Below, in pieces: positions 48,570 to 60,260 of a DNA stretch of 64,000 nt (its first letter is position 1; each line of letters begins with the position of its first letter). Under the pieces are notes generated by a model that was not told the DNA's origin, did not search any database, and saw nothing but the letters and a program-made list of their open reading frames with translations. Origin of the DNA: Marsupella aquatica (Eukaryota > Marchantiophyta); the NCBI GenBank assembly GCA_973895155.1, contig OZ316892.1, positions 8,990,001 through 9,054,000 of the forward strand, given 5' to 3'. The position numbers and the translations under genes were made by a program.

Positions 48570-49830
48570 CGGGCCCTGGAAAAACCCTGAACAATATTTA
48601 AGATTGACAAATTCTCACCCCGAAGTGGCATTGCTACTGTGTTTGCCTGGGCTGGAGCTCAACCCGCCCAAATGCGCTAGACACATCTGATGGTGGGTAT
48701 TGGCTGTACAATTTTTGTCCATACTACCCCTTGGTGAGCTGAGTTTTATATCTCAAAAGTGAATTCAAAGCCAGTTGGGCACTTTCAGTTTGCGTTTTAA
48801 ACTTTGCATCATTTTTTGTCCAATGTGCTCCAATCTTGTGGCAGGCTGGGTGTGAGGGTGAAGTCTATAGTATGCCAAAGGTTGCAAATCGATAACAATA
48901 TTTGGGTCAGAGAGCATCTTTACCTAAGTGTCCTGGTGGAGACCTCTAGTGGGTGTTTGGATTCTAGCTCTATTAGCAATGGTTTCTTAAGTCCAGATAG
49001 CAATACCTACATAGATCCATTATTAGACTCAGAGGATGAACAAATTGGGGATCCTAGCAATGTCAATGCAAATTAAACCAGATGAGTGGTTTCATTTAAT
49101 ATACACTTTACTAAATGGTGAGCGATACATATGAACCATGCCAAGCTGGGTTACACCATATCACTTTTCAAAAAAGTACAAAGAAAATAAAATAGAGGGG
49201 GTTTATGAGTATGAGAATACTCTGTCAAGAGGGTTTACACAAACTTGAACCCCAAGGAAATTTTCAGAAAATTGCTTACTTCATGATAGCTATAGTTTTA
49301 CCTTATAGTTATAGCTCGGCTCATAACCATGTCTCCATGAACCTGTCTTGAAGGCATACAACAAATACAAAAATAAAATGTTAAAATTGGGATAAGGCTC
49401 TAGTAACACACTTCTCTTGGTTGCCTGTCTTTATTAAGGTGTCTGCCTTTGGCATACTCTCTCCAAGTTTGACATTTCTGTTATTTGGCAGTGATGTACA
49501 TATAGCAACTACCCCAAGGTATGGCATTGCATAGTGTTGTCAATAGTAGATGATGTTGAGCATAAGTGTTGCCAAAACATAAGTGAGACTACTTGGCAGT
49601 CAAGACTGTAGGTAGTAGATGACTGCCTTGGCAGCTGAATTTCCAGTGGAGAGTGATCGAGTTGGGCATGGAGAAGGTGCCTAAGAGGGCCTTTAGGTTC
49701 ATCTCATGGTTAGAAGAAACTATTGGGATAATCCAACAGCCACCAAGGCTTCCGGATGGAACTACATTTCTCAAGAGACCATGGAAAATGAAGAGTGAGA
49801 TACATAGATACAGCTTTTTACTATGAATCC
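48570..49830. other. Intergenic region, nothing recognised
   Basis: A 90-codon plus frame (48804-49076) ends in an acidic stretch but has no family resemblance and no splice support. Confidence 0.45.
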
Positions 49831-49832
49831 TG

Positions 49833-50581
49833 TCCCCCAAACTGACCTAAATTACTAACCTACCCCAAAAATATTTTAATTGTTAGGTTGCCCCCCATAT
49901 TGTATATATGACTTACTTTCAATGTTGGAGTTAACCCTAGGTGATTATTATTGGTGGATTGACACATGGCAAGGCGCTATTGACTCCACCCTACCCTGGC
50001 CGAGTTACCCTCACCCGGCTAGCTCTTTCCCATTTTTGAACAAGCCCTGCACCAAACAGGGCTGACCCCTCCCCCGTGCAAGTTTCAATCCCAACGCTGG
50101 CGACCTGGCTGGTTGAGTGCTCAAAAACAGGGTCCCACACTTCATACGGGCCTGATGATCCTCGGGTCCCAACGATCCACCCTATTCTCACTTCTATATG
50201 AGAACGAGGCCCCAAAACTATAAATATTTCCCATGTGTAAACAAACCCACATTCAAGTCTACCGTCTGAATCGAGCTGGGTCATTGGGGGTCATGCTAGC
50301 CATGTTCAATGCAGGGCTTGTTCAAAAAATGGGAAAGAGCCAGCCGGGTGAGGATAAACTTGGTCAGGGTTAGGTGGAGCCAATAGCACCTTGCCATGTG
50401 TCAATCCACCAATGAGAAATCACCTGGGGCTAACTAAAACAGTGAAAGTAACTCATATATACAGAATGGGGGCCAACCTAGCAATTAAAATAATTTTGGG
50501 GGTAACTCATATATACAGAATGGGGGCCAACCTAACAATAAATTTTTTTTGGGGTAAGTTAATAATTTAGTTCACTTCGGG
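49833..50581. mobile_element. Foldback or MITE-like element B, about 220-bp inverted repeats
   Basis: The left arm 49833-50053 and the reverse complement of the right arm 50311-50581 match closely across their lengths. Shared blocks include CTGTATATATGA-like sequence, TTGTTAGGTTG, GGTGGATTGACACATGGCAA, TCACCCGGCT and GAACAAGCCCTGCA. The right arm is longer because it carries an internal 53-bp tandem duplication (about 50448-50555). The 260-bp centre is non-coding. Its inner sequence, RGTGATTTCTCATTGGTG through GGCAAGG-CTATTGGCTCCACC, matches the arms of element A, so the two belong to one family. I do not see a clean target-site duplication. Confidence 0.85.
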
Positions 50582-50614
50582 GAAAGGATACTAAAAAGAG
50601 CTGTACATAGATAA

Positions 50615-50748
50615 TGGGCCCCAAGTTCTTGTGAAGCCACCCTACTCTAACGTTGATGATCGAAGAGCTCACACAATTTTGCAAACTTTACAAGTCGGTG
50701 TTTGGTGGAGATTTGAGGGACCTAAACCCTAAACCCTCTTCAAACCCT
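50615..50748 (+). promoter_or_regulatory. Site II (TGGGCC) plus telo-box cluster
   Basis: TGGGCC occurs at 50615-50620, and three AAACCCT units at 50724-50730, 50731-50737 and 50742-50748. In plants this pair is a known signature of ribosomal-protein and ribosome-biogenesis promoters, which suits UTP7 downstream. The start codon is 1.07 kb away, which implies a leader intron or an unseen upstream exon. CAGACG/GTGAGC at 50812 is a good candidate leader donor. Confidence 0.5.
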
Positions 50749-50749
50749 A

Positions 50750-51817
50750 ACTTCTTCGCGACATCAGATTTTGTGCGTCCGCTCCTCTCCCCTCTTTCAG
50801 ACGGTGAGCTTCGAGAATCACCAGAAATTCGTTTCTCTGGACAGCATCTACAATAGACTGGGTTCTCGCGTGAAGTTGTAGAAAGAGCACAGTGCTCCAA
50901 CACCTTGTTGTTTGAGCTCCTGAGCGGAGTTTCGGGCCGGCGAACAAGAAGAAGTACATGGTCTGGCTGTTTAAGTCTCAAAGTAGGATTGTTTCCCGCG
51001 GACAGTTTCAGGGTGTGGATGTGGTGCATCAGAAGGCTTTTTTTTTTTCTGTCCTCAGGTGGTTCACGTATTTGGCACAGATGAAGGGGATGGTGACTTT
51101 TCATGATGTGCTGGATGAACTTGACCATGTTAACGAACATTGATTCTAGGGTTACGCCTCACAGACAGAGCGATAGCCGCTCATTGAGCCAACCAACCGG
51201 AGCTGGGTAGGGAATGATGGAAGAAAGAAGAGGTGGCGACGCTGGGTACCAGGGCGGTGGCAATGATGGGTGGATTTTGCCTTGATTCGAGGCTTTGAAC
51301 ATCCTCCAGGTACTAGAGCTGACTCTTCTTTGTGCAATGCCGTCTTACGGTGATTTTTAGTCGCCGTCCAGGGCTTATTATCGAAATGCGGATCCTTTCT
51401 GCACTGTTACCGCCTTCATCGTCAATGTCAGATAACTTATCGGTTCGCTGTACAGTAAGCTTATGGTCAGATGTAGGGTTTAAATTGTTCGCTCGACAAC
51501 ATCTTTTGATGTCGATCAGGGGTTAAGAACATTCATTACATTTTCCTTCAAGTGCAGAGCTCTGAGAGGAGCACGTTTGCACACATGATGAATATAGAAG
51601 TTATCTGACCTATAGTTTCGGCGGCTTGATGGGTTCCGGCTACCTGTCATTAAGCTAAGGTCGATTTTAGCTGGTTAGCAGGAGGATTCTAAACATTACG
51701 AGCATCAAAGTAGTAATTGTGACCCGGAATCCAAACCTGACTTCGGAGTTGTTGCTGATCGTGCGACTGCAGGGAGGTTAAAGCGTGGAGATTCCATCGA
51801 CCTCCTCAAGTTTCAAG
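50750..51817 (+). other. Probable leader and leader intron of UTP7, or a small unassigned gene
   Basis: A strong acceptor (long T-run then CTGTCCTCAG, ending at 51058) precedes an open stretch that stops at 51143 in the frame ending VNEH. This could be a small separate gene, or the leader of UTP7. I do not recognise the peptide. Confidence 0.3.
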
Positions 51818-54800
51818 ATGAAGGACAACAAGACCAAAATGAAAGGTAGAAAAGACAAGAGAACTGGGCGGGGAGCTCTGATGAAGAAGTACGAGAGAGG
51901 ACCGCGAACGTCTCTGAAGGTAAGTTTGACCATCGACCAGCCCTGCACCTTTCTGATTTTAAGCCTGAATTCCATCTTCCTTTATGGATCTAGAAGATCT
52001 TGTATTTATTGAGCAGATTTTCAGAGGATGCGCAATTGTTTATGCAGGGTATTACAGATAAGAAGCTGAAAGGCCAGTTAAAGGCGAAGGAGAAACTCTT
52101 CGGCGAGGCCACTTTGAATGCGGCACAAGTTGAACAGGTTAGTCCCGTTTGTTTCTTAATGTTGCATAGCCTGCCGCCGCTGGTTCTATGCGCTCATCAA
52201 AAGAAGAGCCTTCAGTTCTCTGTCTTCGTCTGTGGATCATATGCTGGAATGTTGGAGCTCGAGTACTTCCTCTAGTGTTGGCACTATTATTGTAACCCTG
52301 CTGTCTAGAAGGATGTGGCCTTACCTGACCAGTGGTGCATGGATGACAGTGGCTGCTGCCAAGTGAAGGAGGGTTTTTGGAGCCCGAGGGGCTTGAGCAG
52401 ACACGGAATTTCAGCCAACAAGCAATAGTAAATGAGGTCGATATTTCCAGTGCACGCAAAGCATTTGACCTTCAGCTGCCAGGTCTGCTCACCCCTCTGG
52501 ATTGTCAACATGAAATCCCTGGTTTGTCTGGGACGGGATGAGTTTACAGTAGATATGGTCGATTTGCGAATGTTTTGCAGTTTCTCTGTTCTTTTGTGCA
52601 CAATTAAGCCGGCGTGGTCTTAGCCTTGCCATGACTTCCATGCGACTATGTGTACATAGAGTGAACGCTGGAATCTGTCTGCCTGCTTCGATAGCCTGTG
52701 GGCCATGATCTTGGAGGCCTGGATTTGCCAGACATTCGTCATTTTAATGTCAGAGACATTCAATCTTCCACCATGAAATCCTGTCAAATATCCGGATTTA
52801 TCCATTCCATACTCCCTTATCGCTTCTTTTGGGTGAAATGTCCCAGCCGCTTGTAACTCTTGTCTGAGAAACTTGCCATTCCCTCCCCTTACGTGTGCAC
52901 AATGAAGCCGGCCTTGTCTTAGCTCTGCCAGGAATTCCATACGACTGTGTGCACATGTAGGATGTGCTGGAATCTGTCTGCATGCTTCAATAGCCTGTGG
53001 GCCATGGTCTTGGAGCGCCGGATTTGCCAGGCATTTTCTTATGTTTGTCGAGACGTGTGTCTTGTTCACTCCGATTTTATGTATCTTTTTGTTTTGTCCA
53101 AGAGGTGGATCTCTCTTTCTGGTCTTCGATGTATCGGCCACAACTGTGCAACTGCTCTGTCATCTCAATGGAGTTCCACTCTTTCTCTTGCCTTGTGCAC
53201 AATTAAGCCGGCGTGGTCTGAGCACCGCTGTGAGTTCCATGCGACTATGTGTACATATAGCAAATGCTGGAATCTGTCTGCCTGTTTGGATAGCCTACGG
53301 GCCATGACCTTGGAGGCCTGGATTTGCCAGACATTCCTCATGTTGTGTTATCGCTTGATGACGCGGTGTTTGGTCTGCATTTGTCAACAATCTTTCTTGT
53401 CCAAAGGAATGAAACTATCATTGGACGGTTTTGGGCCCGGTTATGACATAGGTTCTCGTATACCATTTTTTTCTTGTTTTGTATCTGGAGATGGGGTTTG
53501 AGGCTGCTCATTTTCTTGATCTGGTACTTGATTATGGCTTCAGGAAAACTAAGGAATTTATGTCTCCTTGGCAGACCTGGGCCCTTACACTATTGACTAC
53601 TCCCTCAATGGGCGATACTTGGCCCTCGCTGGAAGGAAGGGGCATCTTGCAATTATGGATTGGAAGCAGGCCCGACTGATAACAGAGTTACAGGTAAGAA
53701 TATCTCGGGGGATGCAGTGCTTTGCGTTCGCTTAGTTGACTCTAGTAGTTTGGCCCTATCTGGTGCTACACACTTCCCACAGTTTCATCAGTAGGGATTA
53801 GACAATCTATCTAAGAGAACGTTGGAAAAGCATTAATAGTCTGACAAATAGGCAATACACCAAAAGTTTTACGCACATCATGCGATTTTTACAGGAAAAT
53901 TGTCATTGACGGTGACAAATTAGCCATCCACATGTTTGTACTTCGCCTGGATTGGAAACATTTCCATGCTTTGTACCAAGATTCCATGTGTTTGGTCAGT
54001 CAGATTACCGATATAAATTTGGAAATGTTAGTACTTCGCCAGGCAGGGTTGTCTTCAAAGTTATCTTTAAGACTCCACCCTGCTGGCACTACTCATCGCC
54101 AAACATGCTTATCGATCTTACTATAAACAATCTTTTGGGCCTCCATTTACCTACTGCTCATCAGATGCATCACCTCGTTTTGAACAGCGCGATTTCTTTC
54201 CCGTCGTTGGTGGTGTTCGATTTTCTTTCTGCATCTCGAGATCTTCTCTTTGTTGGCTGCAAAATCGTGACTGCCAATGAGTAACGTCTGTTCACTTGGT
54301 TGCAGGTGAAGGAAACTGTGAGGGACGTGAAGTTTTTGCATAACGAACAGTTTTTTGCTGTAGCACAGAAGAAGTACGTAAACCTTTGGCTAGCCAACGG
54401 CTGTAGTGGGCGATTCTACTGCATTTACATCACGTTCTTTGAGTATAGGTAATGTCTTGCCAGTGTCCCATGACGTAACGACAGTTATGTAACATGTAAT
54501 GACAAAATGGTTTTAATATTTGTTGCAGGTATACATATATTTATGACAAGCAGGGTGTAGAAATTCATTGTTTAAGGGTACGAATCTTTTCACCATTGTC
54601 CAATAGCTAACTTTCTTCTAGTGTGGAGGGTGGATTGTGAAACGATCATTGCGGAAGAAATTCTAGATGCGCTATTTTAGTGAAATCTGCTGTAGGTCAT
54701 TGTTTTTAAAGTACGATAGTGACTTATTCCTGGTGGCTCATTTGAAGGTGTTTGAGAATTAGCTTCAGTTATTTGAACGGTACCTAGTAGATTCTTTAAG

Positions 54801-56217
54801 ATCCACCTCCACTTGGTGACATTTTCATTCCGGCAAGCATACAGCTTGTTTGTCAACTTGGTGTTACATTGTGGGATTCCTCTTTGAATTCGAGTCTAGA
54901 GATTCTCTCATTGTACACCTGTGCACTGCAAGTTGATTTGCACAATAATTAAAGTGAATTAATGAAGATATCAGTTTTATGTTTAGGTGTGTGAAACCCG
55001 AGTGGCGTAATGAGCTGATTAGTGATAGGAAGTTCACCTTTGTCTATGTGCTTACGGTATTACTCGGTGGCTGCAGGATCACATAACCACTTTAAAATTG
55101 GAGTTCCTCCCACACCATTTCTTGTTAGCCAGCACAGACAAGGCTGGAATTTTGCGCTACCAAGACACGAGTACTGGGCAGATGGTGGTACAACTGCGTA
55201 CGCACTTGGGCCGCTGTGGTGTACTTCGCATGAACCCATATAATTCTGTCCTGGGATTGGGTCACAATAATGGCACTGTGACTATGTGGAGTCCCAACAT
55301 GGGGACTCCTCTTGTGACCATGCTGTGTCATCAGGGGCCTGTCAGTGCCATTGCTTTTGACTTAGAAGGTCGCCAAATGGTCACTGGTGGCATCGATGGG
55401 AAGGTGAAGGTGTGGGACGTCCGAAAGTTTGCACCTCTGCACACATATTTCTCACCTACAGCTGCCAAGTCCCTGGACATTGGTCAACGGGGCCTGCTTG
55501 CTGTGGCGGCTGGTTCTGGTATTGAGATCTGGAGGGATGCCTTGACCATAAAGCAGGTGATTATTAATCCTTCTGAGGCATGTTATTTTTTAACAATGAC
55601 AGCTTCGCTCTTTTTCTGTTGTTCACGTGCAGCCATCGTATCATAATGTTACCCATTGTTTGAACACTATGCAGGCCAAACCATACATGCAACATCGTGT
55701 GCCAAAAGGTTCACAAGTGCAGGATATGATGTTTTGCCCTTATGAGGATGTGCTAGCTCTTGGACATTCAACTGGGATTTCATCTCTCCTGGTACCTGGT
55801 TCAGGTGAACCCAACTTTGATACTTATGTGGCAAATCCCTTCGAAAGCTTGAAACAGCGCCGGGAGGCTGAGGTGCACAAACTTCTGGACAAGCTGCAGC
55901 CTGCAATGATAGTATTGGATCCAGATCAGATTGGATCTGTGGTGCGCACAGCAAAGGAGAATCAACAGTCAAAGGAGCAGTTAGCAAATGAGGCTAACGA
56001 GGCCATTGCGCTGAAGGCAGGCAAGCCCGTTCCCGAGAAGAAAAAGACTAAGGGTCGCAACAAATCAAGCAAACGGCATAAAAGAAAGTTTGACAACATT
56101 GTATCTGTCAAGCGAGCATTGATTGCCGCCCAAAGGAGAGAGGACAGAGGGTTTGCTCCGGTTGATGATAACGCTGCCGCAGTACCTCAAGCTTTGGCAC
56201 GATTCAAGAGGAAGTGA
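51818..56217 (+). CDS. UTP7: UTP7/WDR46-type WD40 protein of the SSU processome, 8 exons
   Basis: The protein is a nucleolar U3 snoRNP/SSU-processome component needed for pre-18S rRNA processing (yeast Utp7, human WDR46/BING4). Exons: 51818-51919, 52048-52137, 52350-52482, 53575-53693, 54306-54373, 54529-54577, 55077-55556, 55675-56217. All introns are GT-AG and all phases agree, giving 527 residues (Arabidopsis about 536). A basic N-terminus ([11 protein letters not shown]) is followed by [14 protein letters not shown] (37-50) and [16 protein letters not shown] (65-80). WD40 blades follow, such as [10 protein letters not shown] and [15 protein letters not shown]. The family-specific C-terminal BING4CT domain contains [15 protein letters not shown] and [19 protein letters not shown], and a lysine-rich [17 protein letters not shown] tail ends it. 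An in-frame TAA lies 36 bp before the chosen ATG. Exon 8 could also start at 55633 in frame, adding 14 codons, but family spacing favours 55675. Confidence 0.94.
52596..53339. repeat. Three copies of a 145-bp segment at 300-bp spacing inside UTP7 intron 3
   Basis: Copies lie at 52596-52740, 52895-53037 and 53195-53339. They share GTGCACAATTAAGCCGG, CTGGAATCTGTCTGC, ATAGCCTGTGGGCCATG and GGATTTGCCAGACATTC. Start-to-start distances are 299 and 300 bp, yet the intervening 155-bp pieces look unrelated to each other. The repeats account for a 173-codon open frame on the minus strand. Confidence 0.85.
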
Positions 56218-57180
56218 CGTTGCCCTGAAGTTGACAATAGTCCGACTGTAGGCACTGTGGCTATCTGTCCTCGGCGATTTGAGCTCTCCTGCCTCCATGG
56301 ATATTTCTGAACACTCACTTGTGGGGCCAAGTTAGTGCTTCCATTTGTACAATATTGAGTTGTAAATAATACGAGAACATATTTGACGCCAAAGCTTGCC
56401 TGTCATGAATGAAATTATTCTATGCACAGAATTTTGAAACAGAACTCAATGGGGCTGTACTCGAATCCCGTTACAGTAACAGTCATCTTGAGTTGATCCT
56501 GCTCCGGATGTTTATGCACACAGACTGGACCTTGAACACCGTACCTGAATCGACGTAGACAATATGTAGGACATGGGTAATTATGGGACTTCTCTAATGC
56601 CAGGATGATTCGACTGTCGTGACTTGGAAGAACTGTCAACCATGAACACCAACGGTGTTGACTGTTGACGTATTCTTGACCATCTTGACTGGCCCCGTTG
56701 ACGTGTTCTTGGCATCTGACCGGTGCGCAGGACTGTACAGATACTTTTTGCAATTGTGTGAGTCTCTCCCCTTTGCATGGTCCTTGATTCACTGTTTCAC
56801 GGGTGAACCTTTTGGATGGTTCTTTGAATTACTGTTTCACGGGTGATGGTTCAGAGATTGTTGAATGCTAGTAGTAGATGTGGTGGTCATGCACGTAATG
56901 CTTGCTTGCTATTCACTTCACTCTACGTTTCCTTTCCTTCTTTGTGGTCTTGAACGATTACACAGTAGTGAACGGGCAGCTCGCCAATGCTGCCGTGCGT
57001 GTCCGAACAAAGTGGATATTACATTGATTCACAAGAGTGTTTACGTGTAAACCTATCATCCTACCACTATGCAGAACCAAAACCTCCAAATCCAAAATGA
57101 TGTACACAAAGTGCGAAATATACAGAAAAGAGGACAATACAAGTAACACAGGGGCACCTCCCCGACAGCACCTCTTTGAA
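56218..57180 (+). other. UTP7 3' region, then intergenic
   Basis: This includes the expected UTP7 3' UTR. CATGAATGAAATTATT-type AT-rich sequence near 56404 is a plausible polyadenylation region. No further gene is supported. Confidence 0.4.
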
Positions 57181-57235
57181 ATTATTTTTTCCCCCTAGCC
57201 TCAAATCGAGATCGAGTTGTCATCCTATGACTATA

Positions 57236-57461
57236 GGAGCCATTGATTCTTTGAACTTAGATCAGTAAATGATGGTTTTGGCCTCATGGTAGGTGTCCCG
57301 CTTTATTTGCTAAGGAGTCATTGATGCTTTGAACTAGATCATTAAATGAGGGTGTCCCAGCGGCCCTGCTAGTTGCCAAACAGCCAAAGGCCCCTTTTGG
57401 TTGGTGTACCGATTTACTTCTTCAACGTTCAGCAATAAATGATGGTGTCCTGCTTTATTTG
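57236..57461. repeat. Diverged short repeats
   Basis: GGAGYCATTGATKCTTTGAACT followed by AGATCAKTAAATGA occurs at 57236-57273 and 57314-57350. GTGTCCYGCTTTATTTGC occurs at 57293-57310 and 57444-57461. Old local duplication, non-coding. Confidence 0.55.
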
Positions 57462-57469
57462 CATCATAT

Positions 57470-58785
57470 TTGCACTGCTTGTGAGCTTTATAACGGACAG
57501 TTTCAAGTGTGGAAAATTAGTTCAAGGACAGCCAATTTTAGGTGTTCGCAGACTTTTCGGCAGGACCATTGGAGACAACGTTTTTGTACATGGGGGAACG
57601 GGTGGAACTTACTACTTTACGTCTTTGTAAGTCCATCGAACTGTTGCAATCTAGTCTCTTGATAACCATTGAAATTCTTATTGAACTGTGGAGGCAGTTG
57701 CTTTATTAATACACATCAGGCGAGTAGTTAACTATCCAAACACTACAGGGTTTCTGACCAATGAACTGTCACTATGGAATCAATTTCAAAAGCATAACTA
57801 CGACATGATTGATTAGAACAGCGGGAAGAAATACTGAAGGGTCACACATCACCTAGGAGAAGGTCAGCTAAAATGGTCAATAAAATTCTAAGGTTGCCCT
57901 CCCTGCCCGTTGTCAAAATAGCCTTTAATTTAACCCAAAAGAAATTTCTAAGGTTGTCAAAAAAGCTTCTGATTGCACCCAAACAAAATCTAAGATTGCA
58001 GGTAATGATTGAAACTTTACAAGGAAAGGCAAAGCAATGAAACATGGACCAAAGGGAGAGTCAAGGACCAGCAAACTTGAAGGGTGTGAGCCAGATGGGT
58101 AGCACAAGGATAAAGATTCTGAAACTACATATGTTATTAGATTTCAGTTGAACAAAAATTCTATAGCTCAATGGTAGGGACTACCAGGTCCAAGGCTCAA
58201 TCAAGCTGTTCAAAGCTTTTTGGTGTAGTCAATATATATGGACAGTAAATTCAGTAGTCTAGAATCCCTAGTTTTTACAAATAATTGAGAGAGTCATTAT
58301 GAATTTCTAAAAATCACTCCCTCAACTCACCCTTCACACTTTACAGCCTTCCATTGGTTTGTTATATAAGAGCTAATTTTGACAATTACTATCTCCCTCT
58401 ATATCCAATGGAATCTCCTTTTCTTGCCCTGGTTAGAAATGGTTTGGAAGACCTTTCCAATGAATCTAATATTGTGAATTTCATAAGAATTGAGAGACCT
58501 ACAAATATATTTTCAAATATAACCATCTAGTTTGTTTGCCACATTTCACTCATCTATGTAATCTGTACACTATATTAGCAGATGGAGGGTTCTGCTGCAG
58601 TCCATCATGGAACTACTTTAATTAGCTATTTGTCACAAAATACAACCAGTAAAAGGACAATTATTCTATTTTAACAAGCTGACCTAATTAAGAAAGAACC
58701 TATTCCTTCCTTGGAAAGAAAGAAACTACTCCTTAAAGTGACAACAATAAATTTTTAATTATATCTATTAATGTGGTAAGGGCAA
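57470..58785. other. AT-rich intergenic region
   Basis: No gene is supported. One unit of the repeat seen at 190-620 (CTTTCCAATGAATCTAATATT) lies at about 58453-58475. At 58164-58174 there is a TAGCTCAATGG that looks like a tRNA A-box, with no convincing B-box after it. Confidence 0.4.
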
Positions 58786-58788
58786 GAC

Positions 58789-59133
58789 TGTTGAACATTG
58801 ACGACAATCGCAATGACAAGCCCATGAACCATCCAACGCACAAGAGTTGACACATAGAGATACGTGGTTCACCTCCACATGAGGCTACATCCACGGGAAC
58901 ACACACGAGCTTTACTGCATTCTAGGCCGACCGGCCATACCAAGCATCCACAGCGCAAGCTCTCTCTATCTCTCAATTGGCGCCGTAACAATGAGCCTGA
59001 GTTTCCACTCTCCAAGCAAACATCGCTTGGTTATAGAGTGTGCACAACATGACTAACCTAACCAAGTCTGCGACTAAGGTTAGCCTTAACTACGGTACAG
59101 TCGTAACTCTAGACCTAAGAGTAAATCCTAACA
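58789..59133 (-). mobile_element. Solo Copia LTR, subfamily B, 345 bp
   Basis: On the minus strand it begins TGTTAGGATTTACTCTTAGG and ends in a CAATGTTCAACA-type terminus. The right two-thirds (U5 side) match subfamily A, while the U3 end differs. The target-site duplication AAGAC is perfect (58784-58788 and 59134-59138), and no internal sequence adjoins. Confidence 0.92.
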
Positions 59134-59299
59134 AAGACAAAGACAAGTTCTGTTTTGAATAAGCTGAGATAAAATTGCATAACACAACGCCACACAGAAC
59201 CTGGCACAGAAAAAATGTACAATGTAAATCAATATTGTCACATTGATGAGTGGGTCCTTCAAGGTATTGAGTCCCCTCTCCATTATTTAGTCTAATCCC

Positions 59300-59644
59300 T
59301 GTTGAGCATAGACGACAATCGCAACGGCAAGCCCATGAACCATCCAACGCACAAGAGTCGACACATAGAGATACGTGGTTCACCTCCACATGAGGCTACG
59401 TCCACGGGAACACACACGAGCTTTACTGCACTCTAGTCCGACCGGCCATACCAAGCATCCACAGCGCAAGCTCTCTCTATCTCTCAACTGGCTCCGTAAC
59501 AATGAGCCTGAGTTCCCACTCTCCAAGCAAACATCGCTTGGTTATAGAGTGTGCACAACATGACTAACCTAACCAAGTCTGCGACTAAGGTTAGCCCTAA
59601 CTACGGTACAGTCGTAACTCTAGACCTAAGAGTAAATCCTAACA
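59300..59644 (-). mobile_element. Solo Copia LTR, subfamily B, 345 bp
   Basis: Nearly identical to the copy at 58789 and in the same orientation, 166 bp away. Its own target-site duplication ATCCC (59295-59299 and 59645-59649) is perfect and differs from that of its neighbour. The two are therefore independent insertions, not the two LTRs of one deleted element. Confidence 0.92.
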
Positions 59645-59907
59645 ATCCCAAGTAATCTTAATGTTCAGCTCTTAACTATAGATCATTTTATGATGCTCCA
59701 ATGAACCTACCCAGATACTAGAGTAGAGTTGAAATGGGCCTTTATTTCATTACTGAGCTCAACCTTTAGAGTCTCACAATGGTGTGCATCATCATTGGGA
59801 GTTGAAAGGTGTAACACTCTATTCTCTGCTCGATGAGGACCATGGTATCTTATTGAGTGGGCATAATTGTGTGCTCCTCATGTGTCAACTCCAATCTTGG
59901 AATAAGG

Positions 59908-60260
59908 TGACATTTACTTTTAGGTCTAGAGTAACCACTACAGCCATAGTTAAATAGACTAACCGTAGTCATAGACTTGGTTAGGTTAGCCATGCTGCAT
60001 ACTATATACATAGGCAGTGTTAGTGTGTGCGAAGCAACCCTTGGATCATTGTAACTGAGCCACTTGAGAGATAGGGAGTCAATCAGAGATTTTGCTGTGG
60101 AGACTTGATATGACCGATGGCCCCAAGTGCAATAATTAAAGCTCTTGTATGTTCCCATGGACATAGCTTCATTAAAGATGAACCATATATCTCTTATTGT
60201 TGACTACTTGTTCATTGTATTGTCACATGTGAATGTTGTGAGTAAAGTAGTTGCTCAACA
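59908..60260 (+). mobile_element. Older solo Copia LTR, 353 bp
   Basis: This is a diverged relative of subfamily B in plus orientation. It begins TGACATTTACTTTTAGGTCT and ends GTAGTTGCTCAACA. It is flanked by a perfect TAAGG duplication (59903-59907 and 60261-60265). Many substitutions across its length suggest it is the oldest of the group. Confidence 0.88.

Noticed and set aside
51785-51817. Earlier start for UTP7 giving an EIPSTSSS extension
   Set aside because: That start would be GTG, and an in-frame TAA precedes it. The first ATG is at 51818.
52620-53141. 173-codon minus open frame in UTP7 intron 3
   Set aside because: Explained by the 145-bp repeats. The 299-bp spacing shifts frame between copies, so no repeated protein is being kept.
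58164-58200. tRNA or SINE head from a TAGCTCAATGG A-box
   Set aside because: No matching B-box at the right distance, no cloverleaf pairing and no tail.
58864-59563. Two near-identical 62-codon plus frames (58864-59052 and 59375-59563)
   Set aside because: They are antisense readings of two solo LTRs, so their similarity comes from the repeat and not from a gene family.
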